DNA of 64,000 nucleotides from Thiodiazotropha sp040791665 (GCA_040791665.1 JBFNNX010000009.1:62001-126000); one strand, 5' to 3'. Shown: positions 46,583-55,158, counted from the first letter of the stretch. The notes: generated by a model not told the origin, from the letters alone. Made by a program: numbers and translations.

Positions 46583-46883
46583 GGATAGGATATAGTCCAA
46601 CAGAAGACCCAAGTCAAGGTGTAAACCCATCTGATCTAAACATGTTTGGAAAGTTGTTTGACTGCTACCTAGTAGACCATTCGTTGCAAAGTCAGTACTT
46701 TAGTTTACTCATAGCTAAAAAAGGTCCCACAGAGCAGTTGGCAAAACTGCTTGGTATGCTTGTTCACTTAGATGATACAAACCTTAGATAGCTGGAATTA
46801 CATATCATAAATTCATGAGTAGGAGAAATGGGAGCCCATAGACTAATAAGTTAGTATCGATTGGCTCTATTGGATCATTTCAG
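46583..46883. other. Intergenic region between the island's two regulator genes
   Basis: About 300 bp, AT-rich, downstream of the second TetR gene and upstream of the activator promoter. No gene seen. Confidence 0.3.
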
Positions 46884-47546
46884 CTAATCACATATTTTCA
46901 TTGTTTGTTTTTTATTTTTTGTATTTGTGTTTTTGACTAGTTTAAGTCTTGGTTCCGCTTTTAATCCTTTCCAGGCCGCGTTAATAATAATATCAGTGTA
47001 TTCTGTAATTGGCTTCTCGATTATTCCGTCCAATCTGAGCTGCATCATTCTGATTGCACCGCCATAAATGCACGATGACGCAGCCCAACGGTCTGTTTCT
47101 AAAAAATCGCCGCATTCGATTCCATTCCTGATGATTTCACGCATTTTCAAGAATGGGGAGGCGTTGCACATCAGTGGTTCACCGGGCAAGAACTCGGAGT
47201 GTTTTGCATGAAATACAAAAGCAATGATATTTGGATTTGTCTCTGTATGTTCAAAAAGCTGTCTGATGATTTCTTCGCACTGTTTTAATGGCGAGTCTAT
47301 TGATTCAGTAATATCATCAATCAAATCATCTACTTCATTGATGATTTGATTGAAAAGCGCTTTAGCTATGCCTTCTTTACTACCAAAATGGTGGTAAATC
47401 GCACCGATACTAACATCAGCTCGTTTTTGAATATCATGTACGGTGACGTTGTGGTAGCTGTTTTCGACGAATAGATCTAAAGCTGCAGAGAGAATCCTGC
47501 AATCTATTGTCTCATTTTGGGACTCTTTTTTCTTTAGGGATGGCAT
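46884..47546 (-). CDS. TetR-family regulator, paralogue of the mtoX-linked one
   Basis: 220 residues. HTH region about 14-62 (DCRILSAALDLF ... HHFGSKEGIAKALF) nearly matches the regulator at 2877, and similarity runs through the ligand domain (HAKHSEFLPGEPLMC vs HAKHHEFLPDEPPIC; YGGAIRMMQLRLDG vs FGGAIRLIHLRLDG). It is divergent from msmA with the operator in between. The C-terminal tail is Lys/Asn-rich. Probably represses msmA, the activator gene and perhaps mtoX. Confidence 0.87.
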   Translation of the reverse strand: MPSLKKKESQNETIDCRILSAALDLFVENSYHNVTVHDIQKRADVSIGAIYHHFGSKEGIAKALFNQIINEVDDLIDDITESIDSPLKQCEEIIRQLFEHTETNPNIIAFVFHAKHSEFLPGEPLMCNASPFLKMREIIRNGIECGDFLETDRWAASSCIYGGAIRMMQLRLDGIIEKPITEYTDIIINAAWKGLKAEPRLKLVKNTNTKNKKQTMKICD

Positions 47547-47830
47547 TAAATATTGCTCCTTAATTCACTAACGACTATCTGGGCTGCCCTGGAAAATTTG
47601 CCCGATTCAATATTAGTCTTTCCCAGAAACATGATTGTGTACCAGTTTATCTAGGGAATACCATTAAATACCTTAGCACCATATTTACAAGGGTTTTCTG
47701 CTCTTTGTCTAGAGCTATCGTCTCGCCTCCCAATAAAATATTGTTCACCTACTTCTATTTTACAAAACAAAACGCCTCCTGTTGATTGGTCATGTAATAA
47801 CTTAATTATACGCTAAATTTTAAAAAATAT
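47547..47830. other. Control region between the divergent tetR and msm genes
   Basis: AT-rich. No -24/-12 element is found, so the msm operon seems to rely on the sigma70-type promoter at 47831. No small gene is supported. Confidence 0.4.
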
Positions 47831-47859
47831 TTGACACGAACGAATATTCGTTCTACTTT
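47831..47859 (+). promoter_or_regulatory. msm operon promoter with TetR-type operator in the spacer
   Basis: Perfect -35 TTGACA (47831-47836), 17-bp spacer, -10-like TACTTT (47854-47859). The 16-bp perfect palindrome GAACGAATATTCGTTC (47838-47853) lies inside the spacer. Same geometry as at mtoX and at the activator gene. The predicted leader is about 100 nt to the msmA ATG. Confidence 0.78.
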
Positions 47860-47963
47860 CAAATTGTCGTTTATTTATAAGCCATATGTCGCCTAAGCAA
47901 TTACGTTGGGCTTTAGAAATTGGCGATTTTTTTACACCGATGATGAGTATAGGAGTTAATAAT

Positions 47964-49259
47964 ATGCCGGCCAGAAATAATAAGCAGTGGAATGCGGCCC
48001 CCAAGTTAGAGCTTGGGGAGTGGGTCGATAGCCGCATTTATTCTGATGAAGATATTTTTGAAGAAGAACTTGAGAAAATCTGGAAAAAAGCGTGGATCCC
48101 ATTATGTCATGAGTCCGAGCTTCCCGAACCCTATGATTTTCGCACTGCGATCCTAGCTCGCGAACCGATTATCATCGTTCGCGGCCCGGACAAAAAAATT
48201 CGTGCCTTTCTGAATGTCTGCCCGCATCGCGGCATGGCGATTGAACGTCGTCCCGCTGGCAGTTTCGCTCCGGCCCAGGCATCAGGTAATCCAAAGCATA
48301 TGACCTGTATGTTTCATGCCTGGCAATTTGACATGAAAGGTAATTGCGTCGACATTCCACGTGAGAAAGAAGGCTATCAGGATCGTCTAGATAAATCGAG
48401 TCAGGGACTGCGGGCATTACGTTGCGAAGTCAAATACGGTGGTTTCGTCTGGGTCTGCCTTGATGATCAGACACCGTTCAATGTGGAAAGTTGGACCGCT
48501 GGTGCAATGGACTGTGTAAAAGACTCTCTCGATGAAGAACCGCTTGAAATCATCCATTACCATAGGGCGATTATCGACTGTAACTACAAATTGTGGCATG
48601 ACACGAATAGTGAGTTTTACCACGACTATATGCACTATCATAACCGGATCACCGGCTTTGATGACGGTTACTTCAAGCGTAAATGCTCTGCATTCGACAA
48701 CGGCCACGTTAATGTAGGCACCTTCACTGTAAACTATGAAGAATATGAGGTTGCTGAAGACCGCGGTAAACTGACATTTCCACATCTTCCACCTGACAAC
48801 TGGTACATGGTCGATTTGTTTCCTGGTATTAACATCAACCTTCGCGGCTCTGTTGTTCGGTTTGATCTGATGACACCTCTAAGTGCCAACCAAGTAATGA
48901 TTGAGTTCCGAGGTTTTGGATTAAAAAGCGATTCAGCTGAGGATCGTGCGCAGCGTATTCACCATCACAACACAATATGGGGTCCAATGGGTCGCAATCT
49001 CCATGAAGATCTTGTCGGTATCGCCGGCCAGGGCGTAACCATGATGCCTAAATCAGAAACTCGCCGCATTTTACATGGTCGTCATGAAGGTCTCTACGTA
49101 CACGATGAGGTTGGTATGCGGCATTTTTATGATGTTTGGGGCAAGTGGATGGACCGTCTTCCAAGTGATCCCATGCAGAAATACAAGCAAGGTAAGGTCG
49201 TTGGACCGGAAATGCCACCGGCCAAGGGCTTGTCTGTATTTCCCGGCAAGACTGCGTGA
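47964..49259 (+). CDS. msmA: Methanesulfonate monooxygenase hydroxylase, alpha subunit
   Basis: 431 residues from ATG 47964, chosen for AGGAG upstream; an earlier ATG at 47886 has no ribosome site. The Rieske centre is CPH (C86, H88) then CMFH (C115, H118) with 26 residues between, the CXH-X26-CXXH spacing described for MsmA, instead of the usual 16-17. The mononuclear iron site is in EFYHDYMHYH (about 217-226). It hydroxylates methanesulfonate with O2 and NADH-derived electrons to give formaldehyde and sulfite. The beta subunit, ferredoxin and reductase genes follow in order. Confidence 0.85.
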   Translation: MPARNNKQWNAAPKLELGEWVDSRIYSDEDIFEEELEKIWKKAWIPLCHESELPEPYDFRTAILAREPIIIVRGPDKKIRAFLNVCPHRGMAIERRPAGSFAPAQASGNPKHMTCMFHAWQFDMKGNCVDIPREKEGYQDRLDKSSQGLRALRCEVKYGGFVWVCLDDQTPFNVESWTAGAMDCVKDSLDEEPLEIIHYHRAIIDCNYKLWHDTNSEFYHDYMHYHNRITGFDDGYFKRKCSAFDNGHVNVGTFTVNYEEYEVAEDRGKLTFPHLPPDNWYMVDLFPGININLRGSVVRFDLMTPLSANQVMIEFRGFGLKSDSAEDRAQRIHHHNTIWGPMGRNLHEDLVGIAGQGVTMMPKSETRRILHGRHEGLYVHDEVGMRHFYDVWGKWMDRLPSDPMQKYKQGKVVGPEMPPAKGLSVFPGKTA

Positions 49260-49276
49260 TAGCTAAACATGCCTTT

Positions 49277-49328
49277 GGATTGGCTGGCTGATGAATTAAA
49301 ACTTTTTAATGCTCAAGCCAGCCAATCC
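49277..49328. terminator. 13-bp perfect hairpin between msmA and msmB
   Basis: GGATTGGCTGGCT pairs with AGCCAGCCAATCC around a 26-base A/T-rich loop, 17 bp past msmA. No T-run follows. It could be an attenuator or an mRNA-end stabiliser that makes msmA more abundant than later genes. Confidence 0.55.
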
Positions 49329-49405
49329 GAATTATAGACTAATCGATTAGTATTTGTTTGTCGTTGCAGCGATATTTCTACATTACTCTGTATAGGAGAT
49401 TTCCA

Positions 49406-49903
49406 GTGAATGCTACCGTTCAGCAAAATAAAGAAGTGGTTAGAGAAGAGATTTATAAATCCATCCTAAATCTTGATGAGCAAAATTGGAATGATTGGAT
49501 TGATCAATGTAGTGAGGATTTCAAGTACTCAGTGGTTACCTACAGTCATGAAATCCGTAGGGATCTAACATATCTTATCCTTAGCCATAAAGAGTTGAAA
49601 CCCTATTTTGATCTTTTGCCAAAACACAACTCCGATAATTCACCAATGCGACGTCACGCTACTATCTATTCGGTGGATATAAGCGATGACGGTAAGTCTG
49701 CGGAAGCGGTTACCTCATTTATGATAACACTTGAATTATTTGACGGACTCAACGCTGCGCTTTATTCCGGGGAAAACCGCCTCTATCTGATCGGTAAATA
49801 TTATGACAAATTAAAGATTGACGGTGATACGGTAAAGTTTACTGAGCGTGTGTCGCGGATATACACACGACGCCTTGATAAAGGCACGCACTGGGTTTTC
49901 TGA
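49406..49903 (+). CDS. msmB: Methanesulfonate monooxygenase hydroxylase, beta subunit
   Basis: 165 residues from GTG 49406, preceded by AGGAGA. Small ring-hydroxylase beta-subunit fold (NTF2-like): EIYKSILNLDEQNWNDWIDQCSEDFKY at the start and a strand-rich end FTERVSRIYTRRLDKGTHWVF. It has no cofactor motif, as expected. Partners MsmA. Confidence 0.8.
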   Translation: MNATVQQNKEVVREEIYKSILNLDEQNWNDWIDQCSEDFKYSVVTYSHEIRRDLTYLILSHKELKPYFDLLPKHNSDNSPMRRHATIYSVDISDDGKSAEAVTSFMITLELFDGLNAALYSGENRLYLIGKYYDKLKIDGDTVKFTERVSRIYTRRLDKGTHWVF

Positions 49904-50005
49904 TGCATCATTATTACCGGTCTTCTGACTTATATCATTCTTTAAATGAGAAATGGCAAATACTAGGAAAGTGTTTGCACTCGCAATGCAATTAGGTGAT
50001 ACACA

Positions 50006-50383
50006 ATGAGTTGGAAAATGATTTGCGCGGTTACCGATATTCCTGATAATTCTCTTGAGAAATTTGAAATTGACGGTATTGATATTATGATCGCCAACTA
50101 TGGTGATGGATTCCGTGCATTCCCTCCGAGATGTCCACACATGGATGAACCGCTTTGTGAGTCAGGAATGCTGTTTGATGGATTACTGACCTGCTCAAAG
50201 CACCTTTGGCAATGGGATATGAAGACGGGTGAGATAGCCGGAATGGCTGAAAAGGATTTGCTGCTTTATGACATCAAACTTGAAAATGGTGACATATATG
50301 TATACATCGAAAAGGCTCTTGTTTATGAAGATGATGAGGAGTCTGAAGAAGAAGATGAAGTGGATTTCTTTAATGCCGATTAA
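50006..50383 (+). CDS. msmC: Rieske ferredoxin of methanesulfonate monooxygenase
   Basis: 125 residues. Rieske pair CPHMDE (C43, H45) and CSKHLWQW (C63, H66) with the usual 17-residue gap, as in T4MOC/MsmC-type soluble ferredoxins. Ends in a very acidic tail (EDDEESEEEDEVDFF) of about 20 residues, which may aid docking. Passes electrons from the reductase to MsmA. Confidence 0.82.
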   Translation: MSWKMICAVTDIPDNSLEKFEIDGIDIMIANYGDGFRAFPPRCPHMDEPLCESGMLFDGLLTCSKHLWQWDMKTGEIAGMAEKDLLLYDIKLENGDIYVYIEKALVYEDDEESEEEDEVDFFNAD

Positions 50384-50501
50384 CTTCATAATACATTGCG
50401 AAAATGCAGAGTCTTCATTACATATGCAATCTTGGTCATAACATTCAGTTGAAGAGTATTCGATATCGTCTATAACCTTCACAACAATATGAATAATCAC
50501 T

Positions 50502-51557
50502 ATGACAGATAAAATCGTTAAGATCCAGGTCAACGCCAGGAACCGTGCATATCATTTTGAAGGTACTAGTGTTGATAAGATACTCAACCTTGGTCTGAGT
50601 AGTGGCGTCGCCCTTCCTTATGAATGTGGCAGTGGAACTTGTGGGACTTGTAAAGCCAGGTTGATATCTGGTGAGATAAACGATCAATGGCCAGAGGCAC
50701 CAGGACATAAGTATTTAAAACCCCAAAAGGGCGAGTTTTTAATGTGCCAGTGTGCAGCAGAAACTGATATCGTTGTTGAAGTTGAGAGTTTCGTGCAAAC
50801 AATGGAAGCCGGTGCCTGTGTACCTACCGATTTACAGGGCCGTGTTCACACTGCAAAGCTACTAACACCTGATGTTATATTTCTACGGATTGAACTTGAC
50901 AAATCGATAGATTTTGATGCCGGCCAGTTTATGTTAGTTCAATTTCCAGAAATTGAAGGTTTTCGTGGGTGGTCAATGGTGAATTATAAACGCCATACCA
51001 ATACCCTTGAATTTGTTGTTAAAAAGAAGCCAGGAGGAGCCTTGTCTGAATGGTTGTTCAATAATGATTGCGAGGGTGTTGAAGTCGAACTTTATGGCCC
51101 TTTAGGAAGTGCAACATTTTATTCGAGTTTGGCTAAAGATATCCTGTGTATAGCTGGTGGCAGCGGCATTGCCGGGATAATGTCGATTCTGTCAAGGGCT
51201 CTGCAGGATGGTTATTTTACGCAATACAAAGGATATGTATTTTTCGGTGTGCGTACAATGAAAGACACATTTTTTCTTCGTGAGCTTGCTGCTATTCGTG
51301 CCGAAAGCGGCGACAAGCTGAAAATAATTATTGCCCTATCTGAAGATGATGCATCATCGACCATGCAGTCTGACTTTAAACAACTGATATTTGACAGGGG
51401 ATATGTCCACGAGGTGGCAGGTCGCCATATGGAGGGCCACTATCAAAATATCCGGGCCTACCTGGCTGGTCCTCCACCTGTGGTGAATGGATCTATTGGT
51501 ATGTTACTACGTGCGAGAGTAACAACCGACAATATTCGCTACGATAAATTCAGTTAG
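50502..51557 (+). CDS. msmD: NADH reductase of methanesulfonate monooxygenase
   Basis: 351 residues. N-terminal plant-type [2Fe-2S] domain (CGSGTCGTC near 42-50 and a fourth Cys in MCQC), then FAD-binding (RGWSMVNY) and NAD-binding (CIAGGSGIAGIMSIL) domains of the ferredoxin-NADP reductase fold. Supplies electrons to the ferredoxin(s). 10 bp before the CNB-fused ferredoxin gene. Confidence 0.82.
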   Translation: MTDKIVKIQVNARNRAYHFEGTSVDKILNLGLSSGVALPYECGSGTCGTCKARLISGEINDQWPEAPGHKYLKPQKGEFLMCQCAAETDIVVEVESFVQTMEAGACVPTDLQGRVHTAKLLTPDVIFLRIELDKSIDFDAGQFMLVQFPEIEGFRGWSMVNYKRHTNTLEFVVKKKPGGALSEWLFNNDCEGVEVELYGPLGSATFYSSLAKDILCIAGGSGIAGIMSILSRALQDGYFTQYKGYVFFGVRTMKDTFFLRELAAIRAESGDKLKIIIALSEDDASSTMQSDFKQLIFDRGYVHEVAGRHMEGHYQNIRAYLAGPPPVVNGSIGMLLRARVTTDNIRYDKFS

Positions 51558-51567
51558 AGATGTTGTA

Positions 51568-52299
51568 ATGAAAAAATATATGCGCATATGTAATTTGGAC
51601 GAAATACCCATCAATGGAATGAGAACATTCGATGCCGAGGATGGGTCAAAGATTTTAGTGGCAAATTACGGTGAGTGCCATTACGCGTATAGTAACATTT
51701 GCCCTCATCAAGGGACTTGTCTGAGCGAAGGCTTTTACGATGGTGCCATACTTACTTGCCGCAAACATTTATGGCAATGGGATATCACTACGGGAAAACC
51801 TGTTGGCATCGCCGATTCTCCTCTCGAAAACTATCTAGTTAAGATTGAGGACAGTGAAATATTCGTTCGTCAGGCCAGCACACTAAGACAGGCACAACTG
51901 TTTACAGATATTTCGAGTAGTACACAGGCTAAGCTGGAGCACCTCACACGTTACGAAGAGTATGACCATGGTAGTGTACTCTACGAGATAGGCGATCCTG
52001 CGGATGATATCTACATTCTTGATTCAGGTCGTATCGAATTCCAAATTGGCCGAGATGATCGAACTAGCGCAGCCGGTTTCATTCTACGCAAAGGAGAGGT
52101 ATTTGGCTGGGCAGCACTACTAGAAAATCAACCTCTGCGAATTGCTAAAGCAGTTTGCAAGGAAAAATCAGCAGTATTACGGCTCAACGGTAAAGAAGTT
52201 TTAGAAGTCCTTGAGGCAGATCCGGACTCTGGCTTAATCGTAATGCGCCAACTTTCAACATTGATCACCAAGCATTTGACTTCGTCAGGTGAGAAGTAA
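51568..52299 (+). CDS. Rieske ferredoxin fused to a cyclic-nucleotide-binding-like domain
   Basis: 243 residues. Part one (1-105) is a second MsmC-like Rieske ferredoxin (CPHQGT C45/H47; CRKHLWQW C64/H67). Part two (about 110-240) is a CRP-type CNB barrel: YDHGSVLYEIGDPADDIYILDSGRIEF, then the ligand loop GEVFGWAALLENQPLRIAKAV. The loop has Trp-Ala where cAMP-binding proteins have Glu-Leu/Ile, so the usual ribose contact is missing and the ligand is unclear. No DNA-binding HTH follows. It may be a gated electron donor: a sensor that opens or closes electron flow to MsmA. I know no described case. Confidence 0.8.
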   Translation: MKKYMRICNLDEIPINGMRTFDAEDGSKILVANYGECHYAYSNICPHQGTCLSEGFYDGAILTCRKHLWQWDITTGKPVGIADSPLENYLVKIEDSEIFVRQASTLRQAQLFTDISSSTQAKLEHLTRYEEYDHGSVLYEIGDPADDIYILDSGRIEFQIGRDDRTSAAGFILRKGEVFGWAALLENQPLRIAKAVCKEKSAVLRLNGKEVLEVLEADPDSGLIVMRQLSTLITKHLTSSGEK

Positions 52300-52345
52300 G
52301 GTAATTGATACAATTAAATAAGTATTCTAACAAGAGGAAACGACC

Positions 52346-53494
52346 ATGATTAATCTTTTAAAACATCGAGTGTTTATTGTAGTTAACACATTCATATTAA
52401 CGCTGATTTTTATGTCTGGATCGGTATCCGCTGGCACACTTGATTTTGGCAAGGTTGGAGAGCCAATCAATTTGGTAGTGGGTTATCAGCCCTACTATAC
52501 AGAAGCATGGTCAGGTGTGATCATGCGTGATAAACAGCTTTATGAAAAGTACCTGCCAAAAGGATCTACAGTCGAATTTTCTATTGGATTGCAAGGCTCT
52601 GTGATTGTCAACGCAATGTTGGCCGGCAAACAGCACATTGGCTATATGGGTGACATGCCTGCCATTGTTTCTACAACGAAACAGAAGGTTGCAGATATTC
52701 GTATAGTAGCGACTGCAGGTTTGGGCAGTGACCAATGTAATATCTTTTTAGCCAAAGTCGATGCACCAGACTTTTCTAGTGCAAAAGAAGCGATCAAGTG
52801 GCTGGATGGTAAACAAGTTGCAGTACCGAAAGGTGCATGTACAGATCGATTCGCACTTGCTGTATTTGAGAAAGAGGGTGTAAAGCCTGCAAGTTACCTT
52901 AATCAAAACATCGAAGTCATTACGAGTGGGTTTCGTGCGGGTAAGCTTGATGCAGCAGCTATTTGGGAGCCTACTGCATCGCGTCTAGTAGCAGAGGGCC
53001 TTGCAAAACGTATCGCATCAGGAGCATCAATCGATGAAAATGATGGCGGATTTATCGCAATGCGTGGTGATTTGATCAAACAGCGTCCTGACGTTGTCAT
53101 GGCATGGCTGAATGCCGAGCTTGATGCACAATTATTTATGGCAAATCCGGATAATGCTGATGCCATAGTTAAAATGGCTGCGTCTCAAACTACAGGTTTC
53201 CAAGATAGAGTATTATGGTCATCACTATATGAAAGCTATTCAGCTGCACAAGGTGGCGCACCTGTCAGAGTTGAGCTCGCTTACGGAATCACACCAAAAG
53301 CACAGCTTTTGATAGAAAAAGCCACCAAGTTCCTTCATACCATCAAGAGTATAAATGTCGACACACTGCGGCCAGAGGCAGTGATGCCAGAATTTACTGA
53401 AGCTATACTGAAAGAACGTGGAATAACTGCTCCAGTCGGTGAAGTTAAGTCCCTACCGGCTTCAGCATATAAAGGTGTTCCATTTAAACATTAG
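52346..53494 (+). CDS. ABC substrate-binding protein, sulfonate type (MsmE-like candidate)
   Basis: 382 residues; signal peptide about 1-29 (ending VSA), then an NMT1/SsuA-type binding fold (VGYQPYYTEAWSGVIMRDKQLYEKYLPKG ... GYMGDMPAIV ... GKQVAVPKGACTDRFAL). AGAGGAAA before ATG. Position after the msm genes points to methanesulfonate as ligand; known msm loci carry an uptake system with MsmE as binding protein. Direct orthology was not tested. Confidence 0.75.
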   Translation: MINLLKHRVFIVVNTFILTLIFMSGSVSAGTLDFGKVGEPINLVVGYQPYYTEAWSGVIMRDKQLYEKYLPKGSTVEFSIGLQGSVIVNAMLAGKQHIGYMGDMPAIVSTTKQKVADIRIVATAGLGSDQCNIFLAKVDAPDFSSAKEAIKWLDGKQVAVPKGACTDRFALAVFEKEGVKPASYLNQNIEVITSGFRAGKLDAAAIWEPTASRLVAEGLAKRIASGASIDENDGGFIAMRGDLIKQRPDVVMAWLNAELDAQLFMANPDNADAIVKMAASQTTGFQDRVLWSSLYESYSAAQGGAPVRVELAYGITPKAQLLIEKATKFLHTIKSINVDTLRPEAVMPEFTEAILKERGITAPVGEVKSLPASAYKGVPFKH

Positions 53495-53819
53495 TAATTC
53501 AGTACCTCATATACTAATGATGAACTCTGTGAATTCTTTTCTATACAACGAGCGGGAAAATATCTAAACGATATATTACTGAATATCACAGGGTTCGCAG
53601 CATGTTATATAGCCATGGATGGCGTAACCAGAATAGTTCGTATCATGCTGTTTCTCATAGCTACAGATAAGCTGTGCATAATCACGATTGATATGTTGTC
53701 TCATATTGAGTGTGTCTTGGCTCTTGAGTGACTAAAATCACATCAATAACGAGAAACATACTTGAGGATGTTGAGACACCATTCACTTAAATGCCTTAAC
53801 ATTGACTTGTCAGGAAATA
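53495..53819. other. Gap inside the transporter part of the msm cluster
   Basis: About 325 bp with no ORF, no clear terminator and no -24/-12 site. It may hold an internal promoter for the transporter genes; nothing specific could be named. Confidence 0.3.
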
Positions 53820-55157
53820 ATGATGGATAAAATTGCAGCTTTATTGAAAAGTTCGATGCCCTTCCGCATGGTATCGGATGATATCTTTTCTGCTATTACT
53901 GATATTTCAAGATTGCAGTCGTACAATCGCGGAGATTTACTATATAACATCGGAGATGCCGCAGATGATATATATATAGTCTCTACCGGCAGCGTATTAC
54001 ATACACTCGGTGAGAAATCCGGCGCGAACGAGCACGTGAAAAGTCTTCACAGCGGCAGTGTTTTCGGATGGGCTGCTGTGCTGGACGAACAGAATACCCG
54101 TTTAGCCAAGGCCGTTTGTCAGGAGGCGACAGAACTTCTTCGAATAAATGGTAAGGCCCTGATTGAGCTGTTCGATAATAATCCAGATGTTGGTGATATT
54201 GTCATGACCCGCTTTGCGACCATGATAAACAGGGAGTTTACAGTTCCTGAAAGAACGGCTTCTCGTGTACATAGTTTCAAACAAGTCATCACTGCCACAG
54301 AGTTGCAGCCATCTGAAACGACTACCTGGAGTTTAACACTTTTTCGTCTATCGACATGGCTGAAGAGTCCAAGGCCATATCTGATGGTAACTGGATTTAT
54401 CCTTGTTTTAGGATTCTGGTATTTCGCTGTAGAAGTCTTTAAATTGCCTCGTTTTGAAGATATGCCGGGTTTAACCGAAGTGGTAACTGAATTTCTCAGT
54501 GAAAATCCCGAATACGGATTATCCATCTACACCCCTGAATATTATAAGCATATTGGAATCAGTCTTAGGCGAATTGGGTATGCATTTCTTCTGGCTACAG
54601 TGTTGGGAGTTCCGCTCGGATTGTTTTTAGGCTGGTCCAAAAAATTTCGTGAATATATCTTTCCACTCTTTGAGATTTTCCGTCCTATACCTATTCTTGC
54701 CTGGGTACCGTTGGCAATTATTATTTTCAGTGGATCTGAGACGCCGGTTGTTTTTCTGACGTTTCTAGCTTCATTTTTTGCCACCACTTTGAACACAATG
54801 CTCGGTGTGCATTCGATTGACGAATCCTATACCAGAGCGGCCTACTGCTTAGGTGCAAACCAGTGGCAAACATTTAGAGAAGTGATTGTACCTGGCGCCA
54901 TGCCTTACATATTTACCGGCTTGCAGATATCAATTGGTGTTGCATGGTTCTCTCTTGTGGCTGGGGAGATGGTATCAGGTCAGTTTGGCCTTGGGTATGT
55001 TATCAATACTTCGTACACAATGGTTCGTTACCCGACCATTGTTATTGGCATGTTTACTCTGGGTGTAGTTGGTTATATCACCAGTACCATGGTGCGTATG
55101 CTTGGAGACTATATGATGCAATGGCGAGTCCGTGAACTTGCTTTAGGAGAAACCTAA
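53820..55157 (+). CDS. ABC permease with N-terminal cyclic-nucleotide-binding-like domain
   Basis: 445 residues from the tandem ATGs 53820/53823 (the TTG at 53802 is rejected). Residues about 1-150 are a CNB barrel close to that of the ferredoxin fusion (YNRGDLLYNIGDAADDIYIVSTGSV ... GSVFGWAAVLDEQNTRLAKAV). Residues about 180-445 are an SsuC/TauC-type permease with about six membrane helices and the coupling region AAYCLGANQWQTFREVIVPGAMP. The fusion puts a ligand sensor on the cytoplasmic side of the importer. Both CNB copies share the odd GWAA loop, so they probably sense the same thing. Confidence 0.85.
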   Translation: MMDKIAALLKSSMPFRMVSDDIFSAITDISRLQSYNRGDLLYNIGDAADDIYIVSTGSVLHTLGEKSGANEHVKSLHSGSVFGWAAVLDEQNTRLAKAVCQEATELLRINGKALIELFDNNPDVGDIVMTRFATMINREFTVPERTASRVHSFKQVITATELQPSETTTWSLTLFRLSTWLKSPRPYLMVTGFILVLGFWYFAVEVFKLPRFEDMPGLTEVVTEFLSENPEYGLSIYTPEYYKHIGISLRRIGYAFLLATVLGVPLGLFLGWSKKFREYIFPLFEIFRPIPILAWVPLAIIIFSGSETPVVFLTFLASFFATTLNTMLGVHSIDESYTRAAYCLGANQWQTFREVIVPGAMPYIFTGLQISIGVAWFSLVAGEMVSGQFGLGYVINTSYTMVRYPTIVIGMFTLGVVGYITSTMVRMLGDYMMQWRVRELALGET

Positions 55158-55158
55158 A

